A stretch of 64,000 nt of DNA from Stenotrophomonas sp. 278 (GTDB lineage: Bacteria; Pseudomonadota; Gammaproteobacteria; Xanthomonadales; Xanthomonadaceae). The stretch covers positions 1-64,000 of the forward strand of contig NZ_RHPP01000001.1 of assembly GCF_003935715.1 (NCBI RefSeq), read 5' to 3'. Positions 42,663 to 50,840 of this stretch are shown piece after piece. Position 1 is the first letter of the stretch. The number at the start of each line of letters is the position of its first letter. The translations under genes were made by a program, and so were the position numbers. Below the pieces are notes generated by a model. That model saw only the letters and a program-made list of their open reading frames with translations, ran no database searches and was not told the origin of the DNA.

Positions 42663-45548
42663 ATGAACTTTAAGTCCAACAAGCTGCGTGACGCAGTGAT
42701 CGTTGCACTGGTTGCCAGCGCAGCCACCGGCGGCACTGCCTATGCCCAGGAAACCACCGGCACCACGACCGACCTGGACCGCATCTCGGTCACCGGTTCG
42801 CGCATCCGCCAGGTTGACACTGAAACCGCACAGCCGGTGCTGAGCATCAGCCGCGCCTCGATCGAGAAGAGCGGCTTCAAGACGGTCGCCGACGTGCTGC
42901 AGAACATCTCGGCTGCCGGCTCCCCGGCGATCAGCCGTTCCGAGCCGCTGTCCTCCGGCGAAAACGTCGGCGGCTTCTACATCGACCTGCGCAACCTCGG
43001 TGCCCAGCGCACCCTGATCCTGGTCGACGGCAAGCGTCTGGGCAGCAGCACGAGCGGCTACCAGGACGTCTCGCAGATCCCGTCGGTCGTCGTCGAACGC
43101 ATCGACGTGCTGAAGGACGGTGCCTCCTCGATCTACGGCTCCGACGCGATGGCCGGCGTGGTGAACATCATCACCCGCAAGAACTTCGAAGGCATGGAAG
43201 TCAACGTCTACACCGGCCAGTACAGCGAAGGTGACGGCGAGAAGCAGAGCTTCGACTTCGTGGCCGGCTTCACCGGTGACCGCGGCTCGATAACCATCGG
43301 TGCCGAGTACGCCAATGAAGAGGAAGTGTGGGCCAAGGACCGCTGGTTCTCCGAGTCCTCGCTGACCAGCTTCCACCCGCGCAACGGCTGGACCACGGTC
43401 AGCCAGTGGGGCTCTGCGCAGCGCCTGACCGGCGGCCCGCAGCTGGTCCTGAACCGCGGTGCGGACCCGTACGACGCGGCAAACTACCACGTGCTGGATG
43501 CAACGCCGATCACCGGCGACGTCAGCAACTCCAACCAGCAGATGCACCTGGTCACCCCGACCGAGCGTCGCAGCCTGTTCACCAACGTGCAGTACGACAT
43601 CACCGACAACGTGCGCTTCAGCGGTGACTTGATGTACACCCGCCGTGAATCGCAGGCTCAGGTGGCCGGCTACCCGCTGCAGTCCGCTGCTTACGGTGAC
43701 CTCGGTGCGATCTGGTCGGAAGACAGCTACTACAACCCCTTCGGCGAAGACATGAACTATGTCCGCCGCGGCTGGGAAGTGCCGCGCGTGTCGACCAACC
43801 AGCTGACCACGTTCCGCTTCAGCGGTGCGGTGCAGGGTTCGTTCCAGTTCAATGACAAGTACTTCGACTGGGAAGTCGGCTACCTGTATCAGAACTCCGA
43901 GAACCTGCAGAAGCAGACCGGCAACTACAACGTGCTGGCCGCCAACGCCGCCACCGGAGCGTCGTTCTACAACGAGGCCACCGGTCGCGTGGAATGCGGC
44001 ACACCCGAGGGCCTGCTCGCGGGCACGAACCCGACCTACGGCCCGGGTGCCGGCGGCTGCGTGCCGTGGAACCCGCTGATCCCGTACGGCCGTACCGGTG
44101 ACGGTGGCCTGACCGGCAACAGCGACCTGCAGCAGTTCCTGTTCCCGACGACCCACGCCACCGGCGAAACCACGATGACGTCCTACTTCGCGAACGTCGC
44201 GGGTAGCATCGTCACGCTGCCGGCCGGCGACCTGGGCTTCGCACTCGGCTACGAGTACCGCGAAGAGAAGGGCGAGTTCAACCCGGACGCGCTGTCGCAG
44301 ACCGGTTACTCCACCGATCTGGCCGCTGGTCCGACCGAAGGCACGTACGACGTCAATGAGTTCTACCTGGAACTGAACGTCCCGATCCTGGCTGACCTGC
44401 CGGGCGCCAAGGAACTGAGCCTGAGCGGAGCCACCCGCTACTCCGACTTCAGCACCTTCGGCGACACCGTCAACAGCAAGTTCGGCCTGAAGTGGCGCCC
44501 GATCGATCAGCTGCTGGTCCGTGCCACCTACGCCGAAGGCTTCCGTGCGCCGACCATTGCCGACCTGTACGGCGGCAGCTCGCAGACCTTCGCGTACTTC
44601 ACCGATCCGTGCGACTCGGTCTACGGCCAGGCTGCGATCGACCCCGGCACTGCGGCGCGCTGCTCCGCGGCTGGCCTGCCGGCGAACTACCGCCAGCTGG
44701 AACAGGGCTTCGTGCCGGTTGATGGTCGTAATCAGCAGAGCCCGGTGCCGTTCACCTCCGGCTCGAACCCGAACCTGACCCCGGAAACCTCCAAGTCGAA
44801 GACCGTGGGCCTGGTGTGGAGCCCGTCCTTCGTGGAAGGCCTGAACGTCAGCCTGGACTGGTTCAACATCAAGATCGAAAACACGATCGTCGATGACACG
44901 CCGGACGACCAGCTGAACGACTGCTACGTGCTGGGCGTGGCCGAGCGCTGCACCACCTTCACCCGTGATGCCACGCTGGGCTATGTCAACTCGATGACCT
45001 TCGGCAGCCGCAACGCTGGCTTCATCGAGACCGAAGGTTTCGACTTCGACGTCGCCTACCGCTACAACACCGACACCGCCGGTAACTTCACCTTCAACCT
45101 GCAGAACACGTACGTCACGAAGAACATCCTCAAGACGGCCAACGATGATTCTCCGGTGCAGGTCTACAACGGCTTCGAAAGCAACTTCCGCCTGCGTTCG
45201 AACCTGACCGTGGGTTGGGAGCTGGGCGACTTCGGCATCACCTGGGGTACCCGTTACTTCTCCGGCGTGAAGGAAGACTGCTTCTTCGACGACGAGTGCA
45301 CCCTGCCGGACTTCCAGTCGCCGGATCCGGTCCGCAATGGTCCGATGAACGAGCGCGGCTCCACCACCTTCCACGACGTCCAGTTCTCCTGGAACGCCCC
45401 GTGGAATGCCACCGTCGCCGTCGGCGCACGCAACGTGTTCGACCACTACGGTCCGCAGATGTACTCGGCTCCGAACTCGCAGTACTCGTACTACGGCGGC
45501 TACGACATCGGTCGCTTCATCTACATGCAGTACAAGCAGAAGTTCTGA
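42663..45548 (+). CDS. TonB-dependent outer-membrane receptor
   Basis: 961 residues. The signal peptide (VIVALVASAATGGTAYA) is followed by a TonB-box-like stretch (TTTDLDRISVTGSRI), a plug domain (about 50-170: SIEKSGFKTVADVLQNI, LRNLGAQRTLILVDGKRL, VERIDVLKDGASSIYGSDAM) and a barrel that ends YMQYKQKF with the terminal Phe needed for assembly. The plug sequence belongs to the oar-like or carbohydrate-type receptors common in Xanthomonadaceae (GSRIR, GGFYIDLRNLG). The ligand is unknown; no siderophore or polysaccharide genes lie beside it. It has a long leader and a strong terminator, so it is a single-gene unit. Codon use is strongly biased to C-ending codons, suggesting high expression. Confidence 0.95.
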   Translation: MNFKSNKLRDAVIVALVASAATGGTAYAQETTGTTTDLDRISVTGSRIRQVDTETAQPVLSISRASIEKSGFKTVADVLQNISAAGSPAISRSEPLSSGENVGGFYIDLRNLGAQRTLILVDGKRLGSSTSGYQDVSQIPSVVVERIDVLKDGASSIYGSDAMAGVVNIITRKNFEGMEVNVYTGQYSEGDGEKQSFDFVAGFTGDRGSITIGAEYANEEEVWAKDRWFSESSLTSFHPRNGWTTVSQWGSAQRLTGGPQLVLNRGADPYDAANYHVLDATPITGDVSNSNQQMHLVTPTERRSLFTNVQYDITDNVRFSGDLMYTRRESQAQVAGYPLQSAAYGDLGAIWSEDSYYNPFGEDMNYVRRGWEVPRVSTNQLTTFRFSGAVQGSFQFNDKYFDWEVGYLYQNSENLQKQTGNYNVLAANAATGASFYNEATGRVECGTPEGLLAGTNPTYGPGAGGCVPWNPLIPYGRTGDGGLTGNSDLQQFLFPTTHATGETTMTSYFANVAGSIVTLPAGDLGFALGYEYREEKGEFNPDALSQTGYSTDLAAGPTEGTYDVNEFYLELNVPILADLPGAKELSLSGATRYSDFSTFGDTVNSKFGLKWRPIDQLLVRATYAEGFRAPTIADLYGGSSQTFAYFTDPCDSVYGQAAIDPGTAARCSAAGLPANYRQLEQGFVPVDGRNQQSPVPFTSGSNPNLTPETSKSKTVGLVWSPSFVEGLNVSLDWFNIKIENTIVDDTPDDQLNDCYVLGVAERCTTFTRDATLGYVNSMTFGSRNAGFIETEGFDFDVAYRYNTDTAGNFTFNLQNTYVTKNILKTANDDSPVQVYNGFESNFRLRSNLTVGWELGDFGITWGTRYFSGVKEDCFFDDECTLPDFQSPDPVRNGPMNERGSTTFHDVQFSWNAPWNATVAVGARNVFDHYGPQMYSAPNSQYSYYGGYDIGRFIYMQYKQKF

Positions 45549-45576
45549 TCGATCCACTGATCAGCACCTGATGCAG

Positions 45577-45607
45577 CAACGGCCCCGCAAGGGGCCGTTG
45601 TTTTTTG
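45577..45607 (+). terminator. intrinsic terminator of the receptor gene
   Basis: CAACGGCCCC / GGGGCCGTTG stem with a GCAA tetraloop and a run of T, 28 bases after the stop codon. Confidence 0.9.
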
Positions 45608-45621
45608 TTGTGCGCGGGCAT

Positions 45622-45648
45622 AAAAAAGGCCGCGTCGCCGCGGCCTTT
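45622..45648 (-). terminator. intrinsic terminator of the tetR-type gene
   Basis: On the minus strand AAAGGCCGCG / CGCGGCCTTT with a 4-base loop followed by more T, 21 bases after the TetR stop. Together with the previous hairpin it insulates the convergent genes. Confidence 0.85.
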
Positions 45649-45669
45649 GCACGTGACCTGCCCGTGCGC

Positions 45670-46272
45670 TTATCCGATCGGAATCAACGTCTCGATCACA
45701 TGCTCCACATAGGCCTCAAAGTCCTCGCGGGCCTGCTTGGGCTGCTGCAGCTGCAGTGACAGCTGCAGGAAACCGACATAGGCCGCATAGGCCAGCCGCG
45801 CACGGTGCTGCGCATCGGTGCGGCTCAGCCCAGCCTGGCGGAACGACGCCACGAGGTACTCCAGACGACGGTGCGAGACGCGGTCGATGACCGGGCGCAC
45901 CATCGGGTGGTCCAGGGCCTTGAGCAGTTCGCTGTAGATGATGTGCGGCTGCACTTCATGCGCGACCACCTGGAACAGCTGGCGCAGGCGCGCACGCGGG
46001 TCGGGCACGTCTTCCAGGCTGCCGAACACCTGTTCCTGTTCGAACAGCTCCCAACGCTCCAGCGCGGCCTGCAGCAGCGCGTCGCGCGACGGGAAGTGCC
46101 AGTAGAAACTGCCCTTGGTGACCCCCAGACGCCGCGCCAGCGGCTCCACCGCGACCGCGCCCACGCCTTGTTCAGCGATCAGATCCAGAGCCGCCTGGGC
46201 CCAGTCCTCCGCACTCAGGCGGCTGTTGCGGCCGGCACGGGGCTCGCCGGCGGAAGCTTCAGGTTCATTCAT
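45670..46272 (-). CDS. TetR/AcrR family transcriptional regulator
   Basis: 200 residues. The N-terminal helix-turn-helix is clear: AALDLIAEQGVGAVAVEPLA (about 28-47) and RRLGVTKGSFYWHFPSRDAL (about 48-67). The remainder is a helical ligand-binding domain. The gene diverges from the hydrolase-fadE pair across 143 bases that contain palindromic sites, so it most likely represses that pair and itself. A fatty acyl or related ligand is plausible from context but not shown. The translation start lies only about 10 bases from a possible -10 (TATGGT on the minus strand), which overlaps an ACCATAC half-site. Confidence 0.93.
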   Translation of the reverse strand: MNEPEASAGEPRAGRNSRLSAEDWAQAALDLIAEQGVGAVAVEPLARRLGVTKGSFYWHFPSRDALLQAALERWELFEQEQVFGSLEDVPDPRARLRQLFQVVAHEVQPHIIYSELLKALDHPMVRPVIDRVSHRRLEYLVASFRQAGLSRTDAQHRARLAYAAYVGFLQLSLQLQQPKQAREDFEAYVEHVIETLIPIG

Positions 46273-46367
46273 GCTGATGATTTAACCATACGCCGAGGTT
46301 GGTTTGTGTGGAATTGAAAGATCGGGTGACCGCGAAGACCCCGATGGGGCGGGCCTTCACGACCACC

Positions 46368-46419
46368 ATACCGATGGGTATTGACTTGCCGGATGGCAGG
46401 TCCATACTAGCGAGTATGG
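46368..46419 (+). promoter_or_regulatory. promoter with overlapping palindromic operator, upstream of the hydrolase gene
   Basis: -35 TTGACT (46381-46386) and -10 ATACTA (46404-46409) are 17 bases apart. The perfect 7-bp inverted repeat CCATACT-AGCG-AGTATGG (46402-46419) covers the -10 and the start codon, and a second one, ATACC-GATG-GGTAT (46368-46381), touches the -35. The placement fits repression by the divergent TetR protein. Confidence 0.6.
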
Positions 46420-47336
46420 TAACGCCCGTCATTACATCAACCGACTTCACCGATGCGCGCGTCACCGCCGCGCACGACAGCCTCCTGGGGGTCAGCCGGT
46501 CCGGCCCGGGCCGTCGTGGCACCGTGCTGTTCGCGCATGGTTTTGGCCAGACCCGGCATGCCTGGACGGCCACCGCGCAGGCACTGCTGGCGGCTGGCTA
46601 CCAGACCCTGGCCTACGACGCCCGTGGTCACGGCGATTCGGACTGGAATGCCGACGCCCTGCCCTATCACGGCGAACAGTTTGCCGACGACCTGATCGTG
46701 CTGGCCGGCGAACAGCCGCAGCCGCCGATCCTGGTCGCTGCCTCGATGGGCGGCCTGTTCGGCCTGCTGGCAGAAGCACGCTGGCCGGGCCTGTTCTCGG
46801 CGATGGTGCTGGTGGATATCACGCCGCGCTGGGACACCGCCGGCGTGGAGCGCATTCTGGCCTTCATGACCGCGCACCCACAGGGATTCGAGTCCCTGAC
46901 ACAGGCCGCCAACGTGATTTCCGCCTACATGCCGCATCGCCCGCGCAAGTCGGAGAGTTCGCTGCGCGCCCTGCTGCGCGAGGACGGCCACGGCCGCTGG
47001 CGCTGGCATTGGGACCCGCGCCTGGTCGCCGAACTGGCACGCGACAGCGAACAGCACCAGGACGCACTGGCCGAAGCCGCGCGTCAGGTGAAATCCCCGG
47101 TGCTGCTCGTCAGCGGCGGGCGCAGCACCCTGGTCACCCCGCAGACGGTGGCCGAATTCCTGGCATTGGTACCGCACGCGCGGCACGTCCAGTTGCCGGA
47201 GGCCACACACATGGTCGCCGGCGATGACAACAATGCCTTTACCGCCACTGTGTTGGACTATCTGGACGTGTTGCCCTCGGCCTCCGCCGTGGCACTGTCC
47301 GCCACAACCGAGCACGTCACCGGAGCACGCTCATGA
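46416..47336 (+). CDS. alpha/beta hydrolase
   Basis: 306 residues, cytoplasmic (no signal peptide). Seen are the oxyanion region LFAHGFGQTRHAW, YDARGHGDSDW, the nucleophile AASMGGLFG (near residue 110), the acid region LVSGGRSTLVTP and the His in LPEATHMVAGDD. The fold is that of epoxide hydrolase, esterase and dehalogenase relatives; the substrate is unknown. Its stop overlaps fadE by 4 bases (ATGA), so it should act on a fatty-acyl compound or ester that feeds beta-oxidation. The ATG at 46416 lies about seven bases after the -10 box, implying a message with no or almost no leader; an upstream start at 46299 is open but would precede the promoter. Confidence 0.88.
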   Translation: MVTPVITSTDFTDARVTAAHDSLLGVSRSGPGRRGTVLFAHGFGQTRHAWTATAQALLAAGYQTLAYDARGHGDSDWNADALPYHGEQFADDLIVLAGEQPQPPILVAASMGGLFGLLAEARWPGLFSAMVLVDITPRWDTAGVERILAFMTAHPQGFESLTQAANVISAYMPHRPRKSESSLRALLREDGHGRWRWHWDPRLVAELARDSEQHQDALAEAARQVKSPVLLVSGGRSTLVTPQTVAEFLALVPHARHVQLPEATHMVAGDDNNAFTATVLDYLDVLPSASAVALSATTEHVTGARS

Positions 47337-49810
47337 GCTTTGTCGTTCCCTTCCTCGCCATCCTGCTGGCGGGCGCGTTCGTCGCCTACCACCGGATGCG
47401 GCTTGTCACCTGGACGCTGATCAGCCTTGCGCTGCTGGCGGCCTGCTGGTTCATCCCCTACGTCAACCAGACCGCAACCATTGTCGCTGCGGCCATTGTC
47501 GCGGTCATCGCCGTGCCGCTGCTGCTGCCGTTCATCCGCAAGCCGCTGCTGACCGGACCGATGATGAAGGTCTTCCGCAAGGTGCTGCCGCCGCTGTCGC
47601 AGACCGAGCGGATCGCGCTGGAAACCGGTTCGGTCGGTTTCGAAGGCGAGCTGTTCACCGGCGACCCGGACTGGAACAAGCTGCTCAACTACCCCAAGCC
47701 GCAGCTCACTGCTGAGGAACAGGCCTTCCTGGATGGCCCGGTGGAAGAGCTGTGCCGGATGGTCAACGACTGGGAAATCACCCATGTCCACGCCGACCTG
47801 CCGCCGGAGCTGTGGAGCTTCATCAAGAAGAACAAGTTCTTCGGCATGATCATTCCGAAGGAATACGGCGGCCTGGGCTTCAGCGCACTGGCACACCACA
47901 AGGTGATCCAGAAGCTGGCCTCGGTGTCGAGCGTGGTCAGTTCCACCGTCGGCGTACCCAACTCGCTGGGCCCGGGTGAACTGCTGGTGCATTACGGTAC
48001 CCAGGCGCAGAAGGATCTGTACCTGCCGCGCCTGGCGGATGGCCGCGAAGTGCCCTGCTTCGGCCTGACCGGCCCGTTCGCCGGCTCCGACGCCACCTCG
48101 ATTCCCGACTACGGCATCGTCTGCAAAGGCGAGTGGAACGGCGAGCAGGTGCTGGGCGTCAAGCTGACCTTCGACAAGCGCTACATCACCCTGGCCCCGG
48201 TTGCGACCCTGATCGGCATGGCCTTCCGCATGTACGACCCGGACGGCCTGATCGGGCAGACCCGCGACATCGGCATCACCCTGGGCCTGCTGCCGCGTGA
48301 TACCGCCGGCGTGGAAATCGGTCGTCGCCACTTCCCGCTGAACTCGACGTTCCAGAACGGCCCGATCCGAGGCAAGGACATCTTCATTCCGTTGACCCAG
48401 CTGATCGGCGGCGCGGAGATGGCCGGCAAGGGCTGGAACATGCTCAATGAGTGTCTGGCCGTCGGCCGTTCGATCACCCTGCCCTCCACCGCCAGCGGCG
48501 GTGCCAAGGCCGGCGCGGTGGTGACCGGTGCCTACGCCCGCATCCGCAAGCAGTTCGGCCTGTCGGTCGGCCGCTTCGAGGGCGTGGAAGAAGCGCTGGC
48601 CCGCATCGGCGGCAAGGCCTACAAGATCAGTGCGTTGTCGCAGGCCACCGCCGCCGCGGTGGACCGTGGCGACGTGCCGTCGGTGCCGTCGGCGATTGCC
48701 AAATACCACTGCACCAGCATGAGCCGTGAAGTCATCTCGGACGTGATGGACGTGATCGGTGGCAAGGGCATCATCCTGGGGCCACGCAACTTCGCCGGCC
48801 GCAGCTGGCAGGCGGCACCGATCGCGATCACCGTGGAAGGTGCCAACATCATGACCCGAAGCCTGCTGATCTTCGGCCAGGGTGCGATCCTCTGCCACCC
48901 GTGGGTGCTGCAGGAAATGAAGGCGGCGCAGGACCCGGACACCCGTGCCGGTCTGCAGGCGTTCGACCGCAGCCTGTTCGGGCACATCCGCTTCGGCATC
49001 TCCAACGCGGTGCGCTCGTTCTGGTTCGGTCTGACCGGTGCCCGTTTCGGTGCCGCCCCGGGCGACGCCTACACCCGTCGCTACTTCCGCAAGCTGGACC
49101 GTTACTCGGCCAACCTGGCGCTGATGGCGGACATCTCGATGATGACGCTGGGCGGCAAGCTGAAGTTCAAGGAATCGCTGTCCGGTCGCCTGGGCGACGT
49201 GCTGAGCCACATCTACATGACCAGCGCCATGCTCAAGCGTTACCACGACGAAGGCGCGCCGACCGCCGACCAGCCGCTGCTGGCCTGGGCCTTCCATGAC
49301 AGCGTGCACAAGATCGAGGAATCGCTGTCGGCGGCGCTGCGCAATTTTCCGATCCGTCCGATCGGCTGGCTGATGTGGGCGCTGATCTTCCCGTTCGGCC
49401 GCCGCGCCGAAGCCCCGGGCGACCGTCTGAGCCGTCGCGTCGCCGCGCTGCTGATGGCCCCGAACGAAGCCCGCGAGCGTCTGGCCAATGGGGTGTTCCT
49501 GACCCCGTGCGAGAACAATCCGGGTGGCCGCATCAACAGCTACCTGGCCAAGGCGATCATGGCCGAGCCGGTGGAGCGCAAGTTCCTCAAGGCGCTGAAG
49601 ACCAAGGGTATCGAAGCGCTGGACTTCGCCTCGCAGCTGGACGAAGCGGTGGCCGAAGGCGTGATCAGCCAGGACGAGCGCACGCTGCTGGAAGAGCTGC
49701 GCACGCTGACCCTGGACACCATCACGGTGGACGACTTCGATCCGCATGAGTTGCGCGCGGCCACCTACTACGACCGCCAGGGCAAGGACCCGCAGTCGCA
49801 GGCAGCGTGA
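47333..49810 (+). CDS. fadE: acyl-CoA dehydrogenase FadE
   Basis: First oxidation step of fatty-acid beta-oxidation with FAD, passing electrons towards the quinone pool. 825 residues, the long FadE form. Two membrane helices (about 3-19 and 24-70 region) precede the acyl-CoA dehydrogenase core: MIIPKEYGGLGFSALAHHKV, FGLTGPFAGSDATSIPDYG, and ITVEGANIMTRSLLIFGQGA in the C-terminal part. A C-terminal FadE-specific helical domain of about 280 residues follows. It is co-translated with the hydrolase gene under TetR control and ends at a strong terminator. Confidence 0.96.
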   Translation: MSFVVPFLAILLAGAFVAYHRMRLVTWTLISLALLAACWFIPYVNQTATIVAAAIVAVIAVPLLLPFIRKPLLTGPMMKVFRKVLPPLSQTERIALETGSVGFEGELFTGDPDWNKLLNYPKPQLTAEEQAFLDGPVEELCRMVNDWEITHVHADLPPELWSFIKKNKFFGMIIPKEYGGLGFSALAHHKVIQKLASVSSVVSSTVGVPNSLGPGELLVHYGTQAQKDLYLPRLADGREVPCFGLTGPFAGSDATSIPDYGIVCKGEWNGEQVLGVKLTFDKRYITLAPVATLIGMAFRMYDPDGLIGQTRDIGITLGLLPRDTAGVEIGRRHFPLNSTFQNGPIRGKDIFIPLTQLIGGAEMAGKGWNMLNECLAVGRSITLPSTASGGAKAGAVVTGAYARIRKQFGLSVGRFEGVEEALARIGGKAYKISALSQATAAAVDRGDVPSVPSAIAKYHCTSMSREVISDVMDVIGGKGIILGPRNFAGRSWQAAPIAITVEGANIMTRSLLIFGQGAILCHPWVLQEMKAAQDPDTRAGLQAFDRSLFGHIRFGISNAVRSFWFGLTGARFGAAPGDAYTRRYFRKLDRYSANLALMADISMMTLGGKLKFKESLSGRLGDVLSHIYMTSAMLKRYHDEGAPTADQPLLAWAFHDSVHKIEESLSAALRNFPIRPIGWLMWALIFPFGRRAEAPGDRLSRRVAALLMAPNEARERLANGVFLTPCENNPGGRINSYLAKAIMAEPVERKFLKALKTKGIEALDFASQLDEAVAEGVISQDERTLLEELRTLTLDTITVDDFDPHELRAATYYDRQGKDPQSQAA

Positions 49811-49833
49811 TGCGCGGTTGAGGGTTACATGAG

Positions 49834-49861
49834 AACGGCGGACTTCGGTCCGCCGTTTTTT
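49834..49861 (+). terminator. intrinsic terminator of fadE
   Basis: AACGGCGGAC / GTCCGCCGTT stem with a TTCG tetraloop and a T run, 24 bases after the fadE stop. Confidence 0.92.
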
Positions 49862-49978
49862 ATTGCGCGCACGGCATCATGAGATTGCGGACGATCCGCG
49901 TCGCCGGGCGCTGCCCGGCTGCCGTTGGATCTGGGCGAACAGCGCTCGGCGGACGGCATACATGTGTGGGCGAATCGA

Positions 49979-50062
49979 GGTGGGTTTGCGGGACACGCCG
50001 TGAATCCATCCATGGAGGCTACTCCACGGCATCCATGCCGTGGAGTGTCCCGCAAACCCACC
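49979..50062 (+). repeat. three-armed palindromic element, copy 1
   Basis: Outer stem of 16 bp (GGTGGGTTTGCGGGAC / GTCCCGCAAACCCACC) enclosing two arms of exactly 26 bases each. Arm A (49995-50020) has the core CCATCCATGG. Arm B (50021-50046) is a 12-bp hairpin with core GCATCCATGC. The two arms share CATCCATG. Confidence 0.85.
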
Positions 50063-50238
50063 CCGACCCGCCCCCGATAGTGGGCCGGCGGCCATGGAAG
50101 ATCAAAAGCGCGCGCAGTGCCCCGGTGGGATCGGTCGACAGACGATCGCCGTGAAATCCTCAACATTCGGTAACGCATGCCCCCGAAACGACACTGCCGT
50201 TGATTCGGCCTTTCCCATGGCCATCGGCCCACCGTATG

Positions 50239-50344
50239 GGGCGTGCCGGGGTGGGTTTGCGGGACCGTCAAAAACAAGGATGTTTTTGACGAGCCTACAA
50301 GGATGTATTCACGGCGTGTCCCGCAAACCCACCCCGGCACGCCC
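50239..50344 (-). repeat. three-armed palindromic element, copy 2 (inverted)
   Basis: Outer stem of 27 bp (50239-50265 with 50318-50344), ending inward in GGGAC / GTCCC as in copy 1. Arm A (50292-50317) and arm B (50266-50291) are again 26 bases each. Arm A differs from copy 1 at three positions, two of them a compensating C-G to A-T pair. Arm B has a wholly different stem (GTCAAAAAC / GTTTTTGAC). Both arms contain ACATCCTTGT. Confidence 0.85.
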
Positions 50345-50455
50345 AAACACGGAAACCGATGACCACCGGCTGTTCGCCCAGAACCAACAGCAGCCGGGCA
50401 AGCCCGGCTCTACGTACCAAGCGCAGTCGCAGCCCGATGGGGCCGCGTCACGCGA

Positions 50456-50812
50456 TCACGCCGGGACAAACCACCAGGCGATGGCGGCGAGGATGGCCGG
50501 GACGGACTGGATGAAGAAAATGCGCTTGTTGACGCTGTACGCGCCGTACAGGCCGGCCACGATCACGCAGCCCAGCATGAAGTTGACCAGCATCGGCAGG
50601 TGATCGAACAGACCCCAGAACAGACCGGCGGCGAGAAAACCGTTGTACAGGCCCTGGTTGGCGGCCAGTACGCGGGTGAGCTCGGCCTTCTCCGGCGTGT
50701 TGCGGAAGGTCCTCAGGCCCAGCGGTCGGGTCCAGAGAAACATCTCCAGCACCAGGAAGTACACGTGCAGCAGGGCGACCACCAGGGTCAGGATCAGCGC
50801 GGTCCAGTACAT
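50456..50812 (-). CDS. DUF1304 membrane protein
   Basis: 118-residue integral membrane protein with four hydrophobic helices. It has the DUF1304 hallmarks: a Glu in the first helix region (HVYFLVLEMFLW), FRNTPEKAELTRVLAANQGLYNG, and FFIQSVPAILA at the end. The function of the family is unknown. It is the downstream partner of nothing obvious: the MFS-like gene that precedes it ends 28 bases upstream in the same direction, so the two may be co-transcribed. Confidence 0.92.
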   Translation of the reverse strand: MYWTALILTLVVALLHVYFLVLEMFLWTRPLGLRTFRNTPEKAELTRVLAANQGLYNGFLAAGLFWGLFDHLPMLVNFMLGCVIVAGLYGAYSVNKRIFFIQSVPAILAAIAWWFVPA

Positions 50813-50840
50813 GGGCTAGCCTCGAAGGAAGGCTGACAGC

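Larger units (their letters stand above)
49903..50413. repeat. inverted duplication of a structured repeat with REP ends
   Basis: A gene-free 511-base block made of two diverged copies of one unit of about 195 bases in inverted order (49903-50098 and 50215-50413), separated by about 116 bases. From the outside inward each copy has a short GC hairpin (REP-like; the right one keeps GTAG, 50393-50413), a segment containing TCTGGGCGAACAGC, the three-armed element described separately, and a GTGGGCCG...GGCCATGG segment. Positions 49913-49943 and 50369-50399 match in 29 of 31 places after inversion. No credible coding frame crosses it. Confidence 0.85.

Noticed and set aside
42573-45557. 994-codon open frame opposite the TonB-dependent receptor gene
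   Set aside because: It is antisense to a strongly supported receptor with signal peptide, plug and barrel; long antisense frames arise from the C-ending codons in GC-rich DNA, and the product shows no known domain.
47258-49747. 829-codon open frame opposite fadE
   Set aside because: Antisense shadow of fadE with His/Gln-rich composition and no recognisable domain.
49879-50154. 91-codon open frame across repeat copy 1
   Set aside because: Runs through both arms of a palindrome; similar 'hypothetical proteins' are expected wherever the repeat occurs.
49825-50346. 173-codon open frame through the repeat block
   Set aside because: Its sequence is the translation of the two three-armed repeats (two related GW/VG-x-RDT-like blocks). 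Repeat structure explains the open frame, and no ribosome site was seen.
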